The position numbers and the translations under genes are program-made. Positions 7,775 through 16,525 of a DNA stretch of 64,000 nucleotides are shown here, one piece after another (the first letter of the stretch is position 1; every line of letters begins with the position of its first letter). Source of the DNA: SIG607 sp045533195 (lineage in GTDB: Bacteria > Bacillota > Clostridia > Oscillospirales > Acutalibacteraceae); assembly GCA_045533195.1 (NCBI GenBank), contig JAZSHI010000024.1:1-64000 (forward strand), read 5' to 3'. Below the pieces are notes generated by a model. The model made no database searches, was not told the DNA's origin, and saw nothing but the letters and a program-made list of their open reading frames with translations.

Positions 7775-9952
7775 TTATAAATGAAGCACTCTTTCTTTTA
7801 TTTCCTGAGTACGTCCCTGATTCCAGTACTGTGTACCAATGTAACCGCAGGTACGTCTTGCAACGTTCATCTTGGTCTGATCTGTGTTATTGCAGTTGGG
7901 ACATTTCCAGATAAGTTTTCCGTCCTCGTTTTCGGTTACTTCAATTTCACCGTCAAAGCCGCAACACTGACAGAAGTCGCTCTTGGTATTAAGCTCAGCG
8001 TACATAATGTTATCGTAGATAAACTTCATAACCTCAAGAACAGCCTCGATATTGTTCTGCATATTGGGTACCTCTACATAAGAGATAGCACCGCCGGGAG
8101 AAAGCGCCTGGAATTTAGCTTCAAGCTCTAACTTCTCGAATGCATCAATAGGCTCGGTAACGTGAACGTGATAAGAGTTGGTGATATAGCTCTTATCGGT
8201 AATGTCCTTAATGATACCGAAACGCTTCTGTAAAGCCTTTGCAAATTTATAGGTGGTGCTTTCAAGGGGAGTGCCGTAGAGACTGTAGTCAATATTCTCT
8301 GCTGCCTTCCACTTAGCAGTGTATTCGTTAAGCTTCTTCATAATTGCAAGACCGAATGCCTCACCCTCAGGTTCGGTAAGCTTCTTGCCGGTCATAGCAT
8401 ATACACATTCCCAAAGACCTGCATAGCCGAGAGAAATGGTAGAATAACCGCCGTGGAGATATTTGTCAATGGTCTCGCCTGCTTTAAGACGCAAGAGTGC
8501 GCCGTGCTGCCAGAGAATAGGAGCGGCATCGGAAAGAGTGCCTGTAAGACGCTCATGACGGCACTGTAACGCTCTGTGGCAAAGCTCCATTCGTTTATCA
8601 AATATATTCCAGAATTCGTTTAAATCCTTTTGGGCAGAAAGTCCGATATCTACAAGGTTTACGGTTACAACGCCCTGATTGAAACGTCCGTAGTACTTAG
8701 GATTACCGTTTTCATCAACAAAGGGGGTAAGGAAGCTGCGGCAACCCATACAGGTATAGCAGTTGCCGTTACCGTTTTTGTCAATCTTATTCTGAAGCAT
8801 AATCTTTTCAGAAATATAATCGGGAACCATACGCTTAGCGGTACATTTAGCTGCAAGTTCGGTAAGATACCAGTATTTGCTGTCTTCGGTAATATTATCT
8901 TCTTCAAGAACATAGATAAGCTTGGGGAATGCAGGGGTAATCCATACGCCCTTTTCATTCTTAACACCCTGTACTCTCTGCTGAAGAACCTCTTCAATAA
9001 TAAGAGCAAGGTCAGCCTTGGTGCGTTCATCCTTTGCTTCGTTAAGGTACATAAATACAGTAACGAAGGGAGCCTGACCGTTGGTGGTCATAAGGGTAAC
9101 AACCTGATACTGTATCATCTGTACGCCCTTGCGGATTTCCTCAAGAAGTCTCTTTTCAGCTATAGCATCAATCTGATTGCCGTCAAGGGTAACACCTGCT
9201 TCGGCATATTCCTCTTTTACCATACTTCTTATCTTCTGACGGCTTATTTCAACAAAGGGAGCAAGGTGGGTAAGAGAAATACTCTGTCCGCCGTACTGAC
9301 AGGAAGCAACCTGCGCAATAATCTGAGTAGCAATATTACAAGCGGTGGAAAAGCTGTGAGGCTTCTCAATAAGAGTACCGCTGATAACTGTGCCGTTCTG
9401 GAGCATATCCTCAAGGTTAACAAGGTCACAGTTGTGCATATGCTGTGCAAAATAGTCTGCATCGTGGAAGTGGATAATACCCTGCTCATGTGCCTCTACA
9501 ATATCCTTGGGCAGAAGCAAACGCTTTGTAATATCCTTACTAACCTCACCTGCCATATAGTCACGCTGTACCGAGTTAACGGTGGGGTTTTTATTACTGT
9601 TTTCCTGCTTAACCTCTTCGTTGTTACATTCAATAAGACTTAAAATCTGCTCATCTGTAGTGTTGGACTTACGGATAAGAGCACGGGTGTAACGATAGGT
9701 GATATAACTTCTTGCTACACTGAAAGCGCGCTGATTCATAATCTGGTCTTCCACCATATCCTGAATTTCTTCCACGCTTAAAGCTCTGTTTACATTCATA
9801 CAAGCCATTTCAACGTCTTCTGCAATACGTTTAATCTGGATAGGAGTCATACGTTCGCTGCTTACAACACTTTCGTTTGCCTTGGTAATAGCGGTAATTA
9901 TCTTTGATGCGTCAAAATCTACTTCTCTACCGCTTCTCTTAATAATTTTCAT
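7775..9952 (-). CDS. nrdD: Anaerobic (class III) ribonucleoside-triphosphate reductase
   Basis: 725 residues from the ATG at 9952, chosen because GGAGGT precedes it; an ATG five codons earlier would consume that site. The N-terminus has an ATP-cone (KRSGREVDFDASKI). The C-terminus has a zinc site (CQCCGFDG, CPNCNN) and the glycyl-radical motif RRTCGYIG. It reduces ribonucleotides to deoxyribonucleotides, is active only without oxygen, and is activated by NrdG. Two NrdR-box-like sites lie upstream, so repression by NrdR with (d)ATP is expected. No aerobic reductase is seen in this window. Confidence 0.97.
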   Translation of the reverse strand: MKIIKRSGREVDFDASKIITAITKANESVVSSERMTPIQIKRIAEDVEMACMNVNRALSVEEIQDMVEDQIMNQRAFSVARSYITYRYTRALIRKSNTTDEQILSLIECNNEEVKQENSNKNPTVNSVQRDYMAGEVSKDITKRLLLPKDIVEAHEQGIIHFHDADYFAQHMHNCDLVNLEDMLQNGTVISGTLIEKPHSFSTACNIATQIIAQVASCQYGGQSISLTHLAPFVEISRQKIRSMVKEEYAEAGVTLDGNQIDAIAEKRLLEEIRKGVQMIQYQVVTLMTTNGQAPFVTVFMYLNEAKDERTKADLALIIEEVLQQRVQGVKNEKGVWITPAFPKLIYVLEEDNITEDSKYWYLTELAAKCTAKRMVPDYISEKIMLQNKIDKNGNGNCYTCMGCRSFLTPFVDENGNPKYYGRFNQGVVTVNLVDIGLSAQKDLNEFWNIFDKRMELCHRALQCRHERLTGTLSDAAPILWQHGALLRLKAGETIDKYLHGGYSTISLGYAGLWECVYAMTGKKLTEPEGEAFGLAIMKKLNEYTAKWKAAENIDYSLYGTPLESTTYKFAKALQKRFGIIKDITDKSYITNSYHVHVTEPIDAFEKLELEAKFQALSPGGAISYVEVPNMQNNIEAVLEVMKFIYDNIMYAELNTKSDFCQCCGFDGEIEVTENEDGKLIWKCPNCNNTDQTKMNVARRTCGYIGTQYWNQGRTQEIKERVLHL

Positions 9953-9983
9953 AGCTTCTACCTCCATCTTTCTTTTTTACTAA

Positions 9984-9999
9984 CTACTATATATTGTGT
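9984..9999. promoter_or_regulatory. NrdR box-like site 1
   Basis: CTACTATATATTGTGT matches the NrdR consensus ACACWATATATWGTGT at 14 of 16 positions. It is 32 bases upstream of the nrdD start codon. Confidence 0.65.
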
Positions 10000-10048
10000 A
10001 TCTAAAAACAGGGGCACCTATTCCCCTTCTTTGTTGAGCTCTATCATT

Positions 10049-10064
10049 ATACCATATATAGTAT
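10049..10064. promoter_or_regulatory. NrdR box-like site 2
   Basis: ATACCATATATAGTAT matches the NrdR consensus at 13 of 16 positions. It lies 65 bases from site 1, close to a whole number of helical turns, though longer than the usual spacing. Confidence 0.55.
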
Positions 10065-10176
10065 AAAAAGCAATAGGCAAACACAAAATATTTTTATTTT
10101 AGCCGTTTTACACAAATAAAACAACAAAAATTGGTCTTTTTCACTATTCGACAATATTTTCTGTCTTTCGGCAAAA

Positions 10177-10204
10177 AACAAAAGACGGGAAACCGTCTTT
10201 TGTT
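10177..10204. terminator. Terminator after the OmpA-like lipoprotein gene
   Basis: Twelve-base perfect stem AACAAAAGACGG with a GAAA loop, with A/T-rich runs on both sides. Confidence 0.8.
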
Positions 10205-10231
10205 TTAAGTATTTAATGATTTTTAAAAGAA

Positions 10232-11740
10232 TTACTCACTTATATTTATTATAAATCTGAAGGAAACTCTGCGGGAAGCCGCCATATCTACCTTTCCGTC
10301 TTTATCTTTAATAGGTTTGCTGTTGGAATATCCCACAGCTTCAAGTGTTGCAGCAAGTTTTTCATCAATGCTTACACAGTATTTTTTAACGTTGTCTGCT
10401 CTCTGTTTAGAGAAAGGCATACCTTCATCATAAGAAACACCGGAAACGGGGGCAACGTGACCTTCTACCAAAGTCTTGGCTACAAAGCCCTCGTATTTTT
10501 CGTTAAATATAACAGAGGAATAAACGCAAGCAAATTTATCCAAAAATGCCTTGCCTTTATCGGTAAGCACAGCGGAGTCACCGCCGAAAAGCACCGAGGA
10601 ATCTAGGGCGAGTTCGCCGGTTTTCGCATCAACCGAAACAGAAATGCCTTCTTTTTCAAAGGCGCTGACAAGGTCATCCATAAGATTTTCTTTTTTCTTA
10701 AATATGGCTTCTATCTGAGCGTCGCTTAAAGCGTCAAGTGTTCCCGTCTGGTCTTCTACCACATAGTCGGAAAGAGAACCTCTTATTCTGTCGCTGTAGC
10801 TATCGTTATAGTAATAGGTGTTTTGGCCGTCGGTAAGGACAATTCCGCCATCACCGCAGTAAAAATAAAGATACTGATAGGTTTTTGTTCCCTTTTCCCA
10901 CGGTACTGTAAAGGTAAACAGACCGTCTTCGGTAAGCTCTGCAATACCGTCGTAAACCTGTTCGCCGTCAACGCCCTCAAAGTACATTCTTGACATATCG
11001 TCATCGGGGGAATATCTAAAGGTGATATTATCAATGCCGTCTAAGGCTTCGCTGTTTTTAGAAAGATAAGCATTAATATATAAATAGTCTTCTTCGCTGT
11101 GTGGGTCAAGTCCGCACATAAGGTCAACACTTGTATTCGAATTGGTGAGAGTAAGATGTCTTCCGTTAAAGGCAAAGGTATATTCAAGTGTTCCTTCGTT
11201 AAAGGCATATTCTATAGTATTATCTTCTTCATCGACTTCGAATTTATCAAGAGGCTTTAATATAAGCTTGTTGTCCTCAACTGTATAGGCGCAAAGCATT
11301 GTATCAAGATTTATACTGCTTTCGTATTTTCGCATAAAGTAAACGCGCAACCAGTAATATCCCTTTACGTTATGAACCATATGGTTAAGGGTGTTTTTTC
11401 CTGCATCTATTCGCATAGGAACGGCGGAAATCTCTATTTCCTCTCCCATATGGGTAAATTTTATGTAATTTGTTTCGTTACCGAATTTTTCTTCGGCTTC
11501 ATCTCCACCTAAAAGACTATGTGTGCCGAAAAACATTTCTTCACTATAGTCAAGCTTTGCGTATATATCCTGAGCATTAAGCTTTACTTCGGGAACACCC
11601 ATAGGAACGGTGTTAACGGTAGAACTGCTTCCCTTAAAAATAAATCCGTTTTCGGTTTTATTATTGTTGCCCTTACCACCGCAGGCGCAAAGACTAAAAA
11701 GCATAAGTAAACATAAAAGTACGGCTATAATCTTTTTCAT
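10232..11740 (-). CDS. Lipoprotein with C-terminal OmpA/MotB-like domain
   Basis: 502 residues. A lipoprotein signal peptide ends at Cys20 (FSLCAC). After a Gly/Asn linker there is a large unassigned middle, rich in aromatic and acidic residues. The last ~110 residues resemble an OmpA-like peptidoglycan-binding domain: GHVAPVSG, FSKQRADNVKKYC, LEAVGYSNSKPI and AASRRVSFRF follow the family order. In a bacterium without an outer membrane this would tether the lipoprotein to the cell wall. The start is six bases after the DUF805 gene stop, so they are probably co-transcribed. Confidence 0.75.
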   Translation of the reverse strand: MKKIIAVLLCLLMLFSLCACGGKGNNNKTENGFIFKGSSSTVNTVPMGVPEVKLNAQDIYAKLDYSEEMFFGTHSLLGGDEAEEKFGNETNYIKFTHMGEEIEISAVPMRIDAGKNTLNHMVHNVKGYYWLRVYFMRKYESSINLDTMLCAYTVEDNKLILKPLDKFEVDEEDNTIEYAFNEGTLEYTFAFNGRHLTLTNSNTSVDLMCGLDPHSEEDYLYINAYLSKNSEALDGIDNITFRYSPDDDMSRMYFEGVDGEQVYDGIAELTEDGLFTFTVPWEKGTKTYQYLYFYCGDGGIVLTDGQNTYYYNDSYSDRIRGSLSDYVVEDQTGTLDALSDAQIEAIFKKKENLMDDLVSAFEKEGISVSVDAKTGELALDSSVLFGGDSAVLTDKGKAFLDKFACVYSSVIFNEKYEGFVAKTLVEGHVAPVSGVSYDEGMPFSKQRADNVKKYCVSIDEKLAATLEAVGYSNSKPIKDKDGKVDMAASRRVSFRFIINISE

Positions 11741-11746
11741 TTTTTC

Positions 11747-12586
11747 TTACTCCTTCTCGCTGTCTGTTTCCTTACAGAAGGTAATTATAAGAAGAATTGA
11801 ACCAACAATGGGAATAAGTCCCATAAATATGTAATTCCAGTCTTTGCCCGTGTCACGAATACGTCTTACTGCAACCGAAACTATGGGCAACATGGAGGCC
11901 ATGCAGGACAAAAAGCCTAAAACAGGATTTATAATCATTGCTCCAAGATTAACAAGAAAAAGAAATAAATATCCAAACCACAATTCACTGCGAGATGCCT
12001 TACCGCTAAAGTTTACAATATTAGTAAACAAAAGAGCAATGGCTTTACCAAAGCCTACACGTCCGTTGTTTTTAACCTCTTCGCTCTGATTATAAACAGG
12101 CTCATAAACAGGCTCTGTAGGTGCTGCGTAAGGAGTGTAAACAGGCTCCTCTAAAGTGGGCTGTGCTACGGGAGTTTCTTCTGCAACAGGCGCTTCCTCA
12201 TAAGCGGGAACTTCTACAACAGGAGCTTCTTCCACTATAGGAGCAGCCTCGTAAGCAGGAACAATGGGAGCCTCTGCTACGGGTTCGGCTACAACGGGAG
12301 CAGCCTCATAAGCGGGAATCTCCTCTACGGGAGTTTCTTCTATTACGGGTAACTCTACTACGGGAGCTACTTCGTATGCAGGTTTTTCGGGAGCTTCGTA
12401 AACAGGATCATGAGGTACTACGGGAGCCACCTCGTAAGCGGGTTTTTCGGGCACTTCTGCCACAGGCTGAGCAACATGAGGAGCTACTTCGTAAGCAGGC
12501 TTTTCGGGAAGCTGAATCTTTGTACCGCAATTAGCGCAAAAAGCTGCGCCCTCGATTATTTCTTTTCCGCAATTTGTGCAAAACAT
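11747..12586 (-). CDS. Zinc-ribbon, proline-repeat, DUF805 membrane protein
   Basis: 279 residues in three parts. Residues 1-25 form a zinc ribbon (FCTNCGKEI, FCANCGTKI). About residues 28-165 are a low-complexity linker of imperfect repeats such as EKPAYEVAP and variants with Val, Glu and Pro. Residues about 175-279 are a DUF805-type membrane domain (SRSELWFGYLF, hydrophobic helices, VRRIRDTGKDW). The function of DUF805 proteins is unknown. The repeats make this region prone to length variation. It is first in a likely two-gene unit with the OmpA-like lipoprotein. Confidence 0.85.
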   Translation of the reverse strand: MFCTNCGKEIIEGAAFCANCGTKIQLPEKPAYEVAPHVAQPVAEVPEKPAYEVAPVVPHDPVYEAPEKPAYEVAPVVELPVIEETPVEEIPAYEAAPVVAEPVAEAPIVPAYEAAPIVEEAPVVEVPAYEEAPVAEETPVAQPTLEEPVYTPYAAPTEPVYEPVYNQSEEVKNNGRVGFGKAIALLFTNIVNFSGKASRSELWFGYLFLFLVNLGAMIINPVLGFLSCMASMLPIVSVAVRRIRDTGKDWNYIFMGLIPIVGSILLIITFCKETDSEKE

Positions 12587-12672
12587 AATAACAAACCACC
12601 TTTTTAAATTTTATAGTTCAATTATATCGCATTTATAATTTATATTCAAGTAATAATTTTTTTGATTTTTAC

Positions 12673-13158
12673 TCACTTTGTTGCTTCCGCCCCTAATAAA
12701 ATAACCTGCTTTTGCTTTTTAACGGCATAGTCAAGAGCGATTTTTGTGCCGCTTTTTCTGTTAGTTGGAGCGCCCTGTTCATCATAATATACAATGCAAA
12801 AGTAACTACTATCTATCATTTCATAGTTACGCTCAACGTAAGAGGCTCTGCCTGAGTTCATTATCTTTTCGGGATAATAGGTGTCCTCGTAGCTTTCAAG
12901 TAAATAGTTTTTATAGCTGTCGCTTATATCGGGGTACTCTGCCCGTACATAAATTCGTTTTATGTGCGGGTATTTTTCTTTAATTTCGGTCACTGTTTCA
13001 AGGCATAAACTGTTAAATCGGCTCTTGCTCCCGAAAAGAAAGGTGTCAACCTGCTTCTCTACAATCAGTTTTTCAATAATCGTTCTAAGTTTTATTTTTA
13101 GTTCCTCGGTTTCATTAATGGTTCTGTGACCGAAAAAACAGCAGATATTTTTTAGCAT
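12673..13158 (-). CDS. SLOG-family (DUF1273-like) protein, copy 1
   Basis: 161 residues with a FFGHR motif at residues 8-12, a Rossmann-like alternation, and a late SGTKIALDYAVKKQKQVILL segment, all typical of SLOG proteins. SLOG domains bind nucleotides or nucleotide derivatives, and many belong to bacterial conflict systems. There is no fused effector domain here. The gene is divergent from a small Xre-type regulator 139 bases away, with palindromic sites between them; one touches this gene's ribosome site. The same arrangement recurs at 54.4-55.3 kb. Confidence 0.75.
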   Translation of the reverse strand: MLKNICCFFGHRTINETEELKIKLRTIIEKLIVEKQVDTFLFGSKSRFNSLCLETVTEIKEKYPHIKRIYVRAEYPDISDSYKNYLLESYEDTYYPEKIMNSGRASYVERNYEMIDSSYFCIVYYDEQGAPTNRKSGTKIALDYAVKKQKQVILLGAEATK

Positions 13159-13170
13159 ATACGTTCCTCC

Positions 13171-13219
13171 AAGTAAATAATATTTTACTTATTATATATC
13201 ATTATTCACTTAAAGTAAA
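13171..13219. promoter_or_regulatory. Operator-like inverted repeats between the SLOG and HTH genes
   Basis: AAGTAAA-N6-TTTACTT is a perfect palindrome at 13171-13190, directly next to the SLOG Shine-Dalgarno. A second version, TTCACTT-A-AAGTAAA, is at 13205-13219. The shared half-site AAGTAAA suggests autoregulation by the adjacent HTH protein (inference). Confidence 0.55.
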
Positions 13220-13297
13220 TATATCTGCAGTTATGTCTTATAATAATGCGCCTCATTTTTAGGTAAAATATATGTATAAAATGAGAGGTGCAAAATT

Positions 13298-13528
13298 ATG
13301 AAAACAGAGTTTCCTGAAAAATATATTACTCTTGGATTAAAGATTGCATATTATAGAAGGAAATCGGGCTTCACCCAAGAATATTTCGCAGAACTCATCG
13401 GTAAAAGTTTAAGTTTTGTAGGTCAGGTCGAGGGTACAGGTACAGTTCGCGGCGTTTCTTTGGAAACTTTATTCAAAATTGCGCAGGTACTAAAAGTATC
13501 CCCCTCCAAATTGCTCGAAGAAGATTAA
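13298..13528 (+). CDS. Xre-family HTH regulator (small)
   Basis: 76 residues, essentially a single Cro/C1 helix-turn-helix: LGLKIAYYRRKSGFTQEYFA, a second helix pair around IGKSLSFVGQVE, then LFKIAQVLKVSPSKLLEE. No sensor domain. The start has GAGAGGTG upstream. It probably controls the divergent SLOG gene and itself. A stem-loop follows the stop. Confidence 0.85.
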   Translation: MKTEFPEKYITLGLKIAYYRRKSGFTQEYFAELIGKSLSFVGQVEGTGTVRGVSLETLFKIAQVLKVSPSKLLEED

Positions 13529-13543
13529 GCTGTATATAACAAA

Positions 13544-13579
13544 AAGCCATTTACACTCGGTTTCAAGTGTAAATGGCTT
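13544..13579 (+). terminator. Terminator-like stem-loop after the Xre gene
   Basis: A 14-base perfect stem (AAGCCATTTACACT and its complement) with an 8-base loop. The T tail is weak on both sides. The 13580-13688 stretch holds nothing further that I can assign. Confidence 0.6.
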
Positions 13580-13688
13580 AGTGATTTTTGGAACTTTTAC
13601 TCTTGCCTTGCCCACTTAAAACCGTCATTTTTTGCACAAAAACATGCATTGGCTTAAGTTTGGCTTATGGCTTACGATTTTAGCGGTT

Positions 13689-13724
13689 AAAAACCTCGAA
13701 AAACACAGTGTTTATGCGGTTTTT
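13689..13724 (-). terminator. Probable lysS terminator
   Basis: AAAAACC/GGTTTTT arms enclose a smaller AAACAC/GTGTTT hairpin, immediately after the lysS stop. Confidence 0.5.
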
Positions 13725-13725
13725 C

Positions 13726-15231
13726 TCAGTCCAAAGGTTTCATTGTGGGGAAGAGGATTACTTCTCTGATGGAGTCGGAGTTGGTGAGGAGCATTACGGC
13801 TCTATCGATGCCGATGCCCATACCGCCTGTGGGTGGCATACCGTATTCCATTGCGGTAAGGAAGTCTTCATCCAGCATTTCTGCTTCGTCGTCGCCTCGC
13901 TCACGAAGTTCAAGCTGTTTTTCGAAACGCTGACGCTGAACGATAGGATCGTTAAGCTCGGAGTAAGCGTTTGCAAGTTCGCTGTGGCAAACAAAGAGTT
14001 CGAAACGCTCGGTAAGTCTCGGATCCTCGGGGGATGCCTTAGTAAGCGGAGAAACCTCAACAGGATACATTGTAATAAAGGTAGGCTGAATAAGTTTTCC
14101 CTCGACCTTTTGGTCAAAGCAGGCATAAAGAGCGTTACCCCAAGTTTTATCTGCAGTCTCGGCAAGTTCTACACCGATAGCCTCTGCCGCTTTAACAGCT
14201 TCATTATCATCAGTAATAGCGCCAAAATCAATTCCTGCATATTCCTTAACAGCATCAACCATAGTAAGTCTGCGCCAACCGGGAGTAAGGTCGATTTTTT
14301 CGCCAAGCCATTCTACTTCATAGGTGCCGTGAATTTCTTTTGCGGCGCCGGAAATAATGCCTTCGGCAATATCCATCATATCGTGGAAATCAGCATAAGC
14401 CTGATAAAGCTCAACTGTAGTAAATTCGGGGTTGTGCTTGGGGTCCATACCTTCGTTACGGAAAATTCTGCCGATTTCATAAACCCTGTCCATACCGCCT
14501 ACAATAAGACGCTTTAAGGGAAGCTCGGTAGCAATTCTCATATACATCGGTATATTAAGAGTATTGTGATGTGTAACGAAAGGACGTGCAGCCGCACCGC
14601 CGACAATGGTATTTAAAACTGGGGTTTCAACCTCAATATAACCCATATTGTCAAGGTAGCTTCTCATATATTTAATAAACTGAGAACGAACAACAAAGTT
14701 ACGCTTAACATCCTCGTTCATAATAAGGTCAACGTAACGCTGACGAAAACGCAAATCGTAATTGGTAAGACCGTGGAATTTTTCGGGAAGGGGCAAAAGA
14801 GATTTTGCTAAAAGCTTAATAGCCTTTGTATGCAAAGAAACCTCGCCTGTTTTAGTAACGAAGGAGAAGCCCTCAACACCCACAATATCACCGATATCCA
14901 TTTTCTTAAAGGCGGCATATTCTTCTTCACCAACGTCGTCACGTCTTATGTAGCACTGAATTGTGCCTTTTTTATCGGCAATGTGGAAGAAACTTGCCTT
15001 ACCCATAATACGACGGGACATAATTCTGCCTGCAACGTTATAGGTTTTTTCTTCGCCTTCGGTATATTCCTCTTTTATATCCTTGGAATTTCCTGTAACC
15101 TCATACTTGGTTATTTCGAAAGGATCCTTGCCCTGCTCCTTTAAAGCAGCAAGTTTTTCGCGGCGAACCTTTAAGATTTCATTTAAATCCTGTTCCACTA
15201 CTGCCTGATTTTGTACATTATTTTCTGACAT
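13726..15231 (-). CDS. lysS: Lysyl-tRNA synthetase (class II)
   Basis: 501 residues, the normal length. An N-terminal OB-fold anticodon-binding domain (about 60-165) precedes the class II core, with motif 2 around RIFRNEGMDPKHNPEFT and motif 3 GMGIGIDRAVMLLTN. It charges tRNA-Lys. It follows greA by 14 bases, a common greA-lysS pairing, and ends in a stem-loop. Confidence 0.97.
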   Translation of the reverse strand: MSENNVQNQAVVEQDLNEILKVRREKLAALKEQGKDPFEITKYEVTGNSKDIKEEYTEGEEKTYNVAGRIMSRRIMGKASFFHIADKKGTIQCYIRRDDVGEEEYAAFKKMDIGDIVGVEGFSFVTKTGEVSLHTKAIKLLAKSLLPLPEKFHGLTNYDLRFRQRYVDLIMNEDVKRNFVVRSQFIKYMRSYLDNMGYIEVETPVLNTIVGGAAARPFVTHHNTLNIPMYMRIATELPLKRLIVGGMDRVYEIGRIFRNEGMDPKHNPEFTTVELYQAYADFHDMMDIAEGIISGAAKEIHGTYEVEWLGEKIDLTPGWRRLTMVDAVKEYAGIDFGAITDDNEAVKAAEAIGVELAETADKTWGNALYACFDQKVEGKLIQPTFITMYPVEVSPLTKASPEDPRLTERFELFVCHSELANAYSELNDPIVQRQRFEKQLELRERGDDEAEMLDEDFLTAMEYGMPPTGGMGIGIDRAVMLLTNSDSIREVILFPTMKPLD

Positions 15232-15245
15232 ATTTATCAGTCCTC

Positions 15246-15719
15246 TTATTTAGAAATAGCAACAATTTTAAATTCAATCTCACCGTCGGGAGTTTCTGCC
15301 TTAGCGGTTTCGCCAACCTTTTTACCAAGAAGAACCTTTCCTACGGGAGATTCATCGGAAATAAGTCCGTTACCGGGATCAGCTTCAGCGCTGCCTACCA
15401 CACGGAATTCCATTTCTTCATCAAATTCAATGTCAAGAACCTTTACTTTACTGCCGACAGTAACGGTTTTACCTGCGCTCTTCTTTTCGGCAATAAGCTC
15501 AACGTTTTTGAGCATTCCTTCAAGCTCTACAATTCTTGCTTCGATTTTTGCCTGTTCATTTTTTGCTTCATCATATTCGCTGTTTTCGGATAAGTCACCA
15601 TAACCTCTGGCAACCTTGATTTTTTCAGCAATCTCGGTTCTGCCGGCGGTTTTTAAGTTTTCGAGCTCATCCTGTAATTTTTTGAGACCTTCCTCGGTAA
15701 GTTTAATTGCTTTAGCCAT
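15246..15719 (-). CDS. greA: Transcription elongation factor GreA
   Basis: 157 residues from the ATG at 15719, which has GAGGTG upstream. An N-terminal coiled coil carries the acidic tip GDLSENSEYDEAK and is followed by the C-terminal FKBP-like domain (SDESPVGKVLLGKKVGE). GreA stimulates transcript cleavage by backtracked RNA polymerase. First gene of the greA-lysS unit. Confidence 0.96.
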   Translation of the reverse strand: MAKAIKLTEEGLKKLQDELENLKTAGRTEIAEKIKVARGYGDLSENSEYDEAKNEQAKIEARIVELEGMLKNVELIAEKKSAGKTVTVGSKVKVLDIEFDEEMEFRVVGSAEADPGNGLISDESPVGKVLLGKKVGETAKAETPDGEIEFKIVAISK

Positions 15720-15784
15720 CTTGAACACCTCATAAAAAATTATTTATACATACCAATCTATTATATATAATTATGCACAAAAAG

Positions 15785-16525
15785 TCAATATAATTTATAT
15801 CCCTCTTTGTAATCGCCGTAAATGGCGCGAACCTCCTCTTCACATTCGGTAAGAGAAAGAGTAGGCATTATCTTTAGTCCTGCCTTTGAACATTTTTTGC
15901 CCTCGATAAGCACAAGAAAGGGCGGCAAGGAAAATCGCTGACAGACAAATCTTATTCTTTTGGGCTCGATTTTCTTTTCGCTCATTTTACTGAGAATTTC
16001 AGTAAGCCTTTCGGGGCGGTGACAGATACAAAGACGTCCTGCAGTATTAAGCATTTTAAAGGCGGCATCAATTACGTCATCAATGGTGCAATCTGTTTCG
16101 TGACGGGCGGTTGCCTCTATGCTGTCAGGATTTTTTATACCCGTACCGTCGGCAAAATAGGGCGGATTACAGGTAACAAGGGTAAATTTGCCCGTTTTAA
16201 GTTCGGTTGGCAAATCCCTTAAATCAGCAAGTATGGGGGTAAATTTGTCGGTAAGATTTCTTTCTTTAGCGGTTTTTTCGGCAAGGAAAATTGCTTCCTC
16301 GCTTATATCCACACCTACCGCCTTTTCCACCTTTTCATCCCGAAGCAACGCAAAGGGTATTATTCCGCAACCGGTACCCAAATCGACAAAGCTGTCCTTT
16401 TTCTTTGCATTTGCAAAGTTTGCCAGTAGCAGCGCATCGGTACCGAAGGCGTGATGCTTTGATACATAAAGGAAAGCCCCTTTTCTGTTTAGGGGCTCCT
16501 TTTTTAATTTTATGCTCTGGTCCAT
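15785..16525 (-). CDS. TrmN6/YfiC-like SAM-dependent methyltransferase
   Basis: 246 residues. The SAM motif I is DLGTGCGIIPF and the amino-methyltransferase catalytic motif is NPPYFADGTG, as in tRNA1(Val) adenine-37 N6-methyltransferases. Family members methylate N6 of adenine in tRNA, but the exact target is inferred. The start codon lies inside the last codons of cysS (16-base overlap), so it is the third gene of the T-box operon. Confidence 0.85.
   Translation of the reverse strand: MDQSIKLKKEPLNRKGAFLYVSKHHAFGTDALLLANFANAKKKDSFVDLGTGCGIIPFALLRDEKVEKAVGVDISEEAIFLAEKTAKERNLTDKFTPILADLRDLPTELKTGKFTLVTCNPPYFADGTGIKNPDSIEATARHETDCTIDDVIDAAFKMLNTAGRLCICHRPERLTEILSKMSEKKIEPKRIRFVCQRFSLPPFLVLIEGKKCSKAGLKIMPTLSLTECEEEVRAIYGDYKEGYKLY

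Noticed and set aside
8630..9643. 337-codon open frame on the plus strand
   Set aside because: Antisense to nrdD, with no ribosome site; it follows from the codon bias of nrdD.
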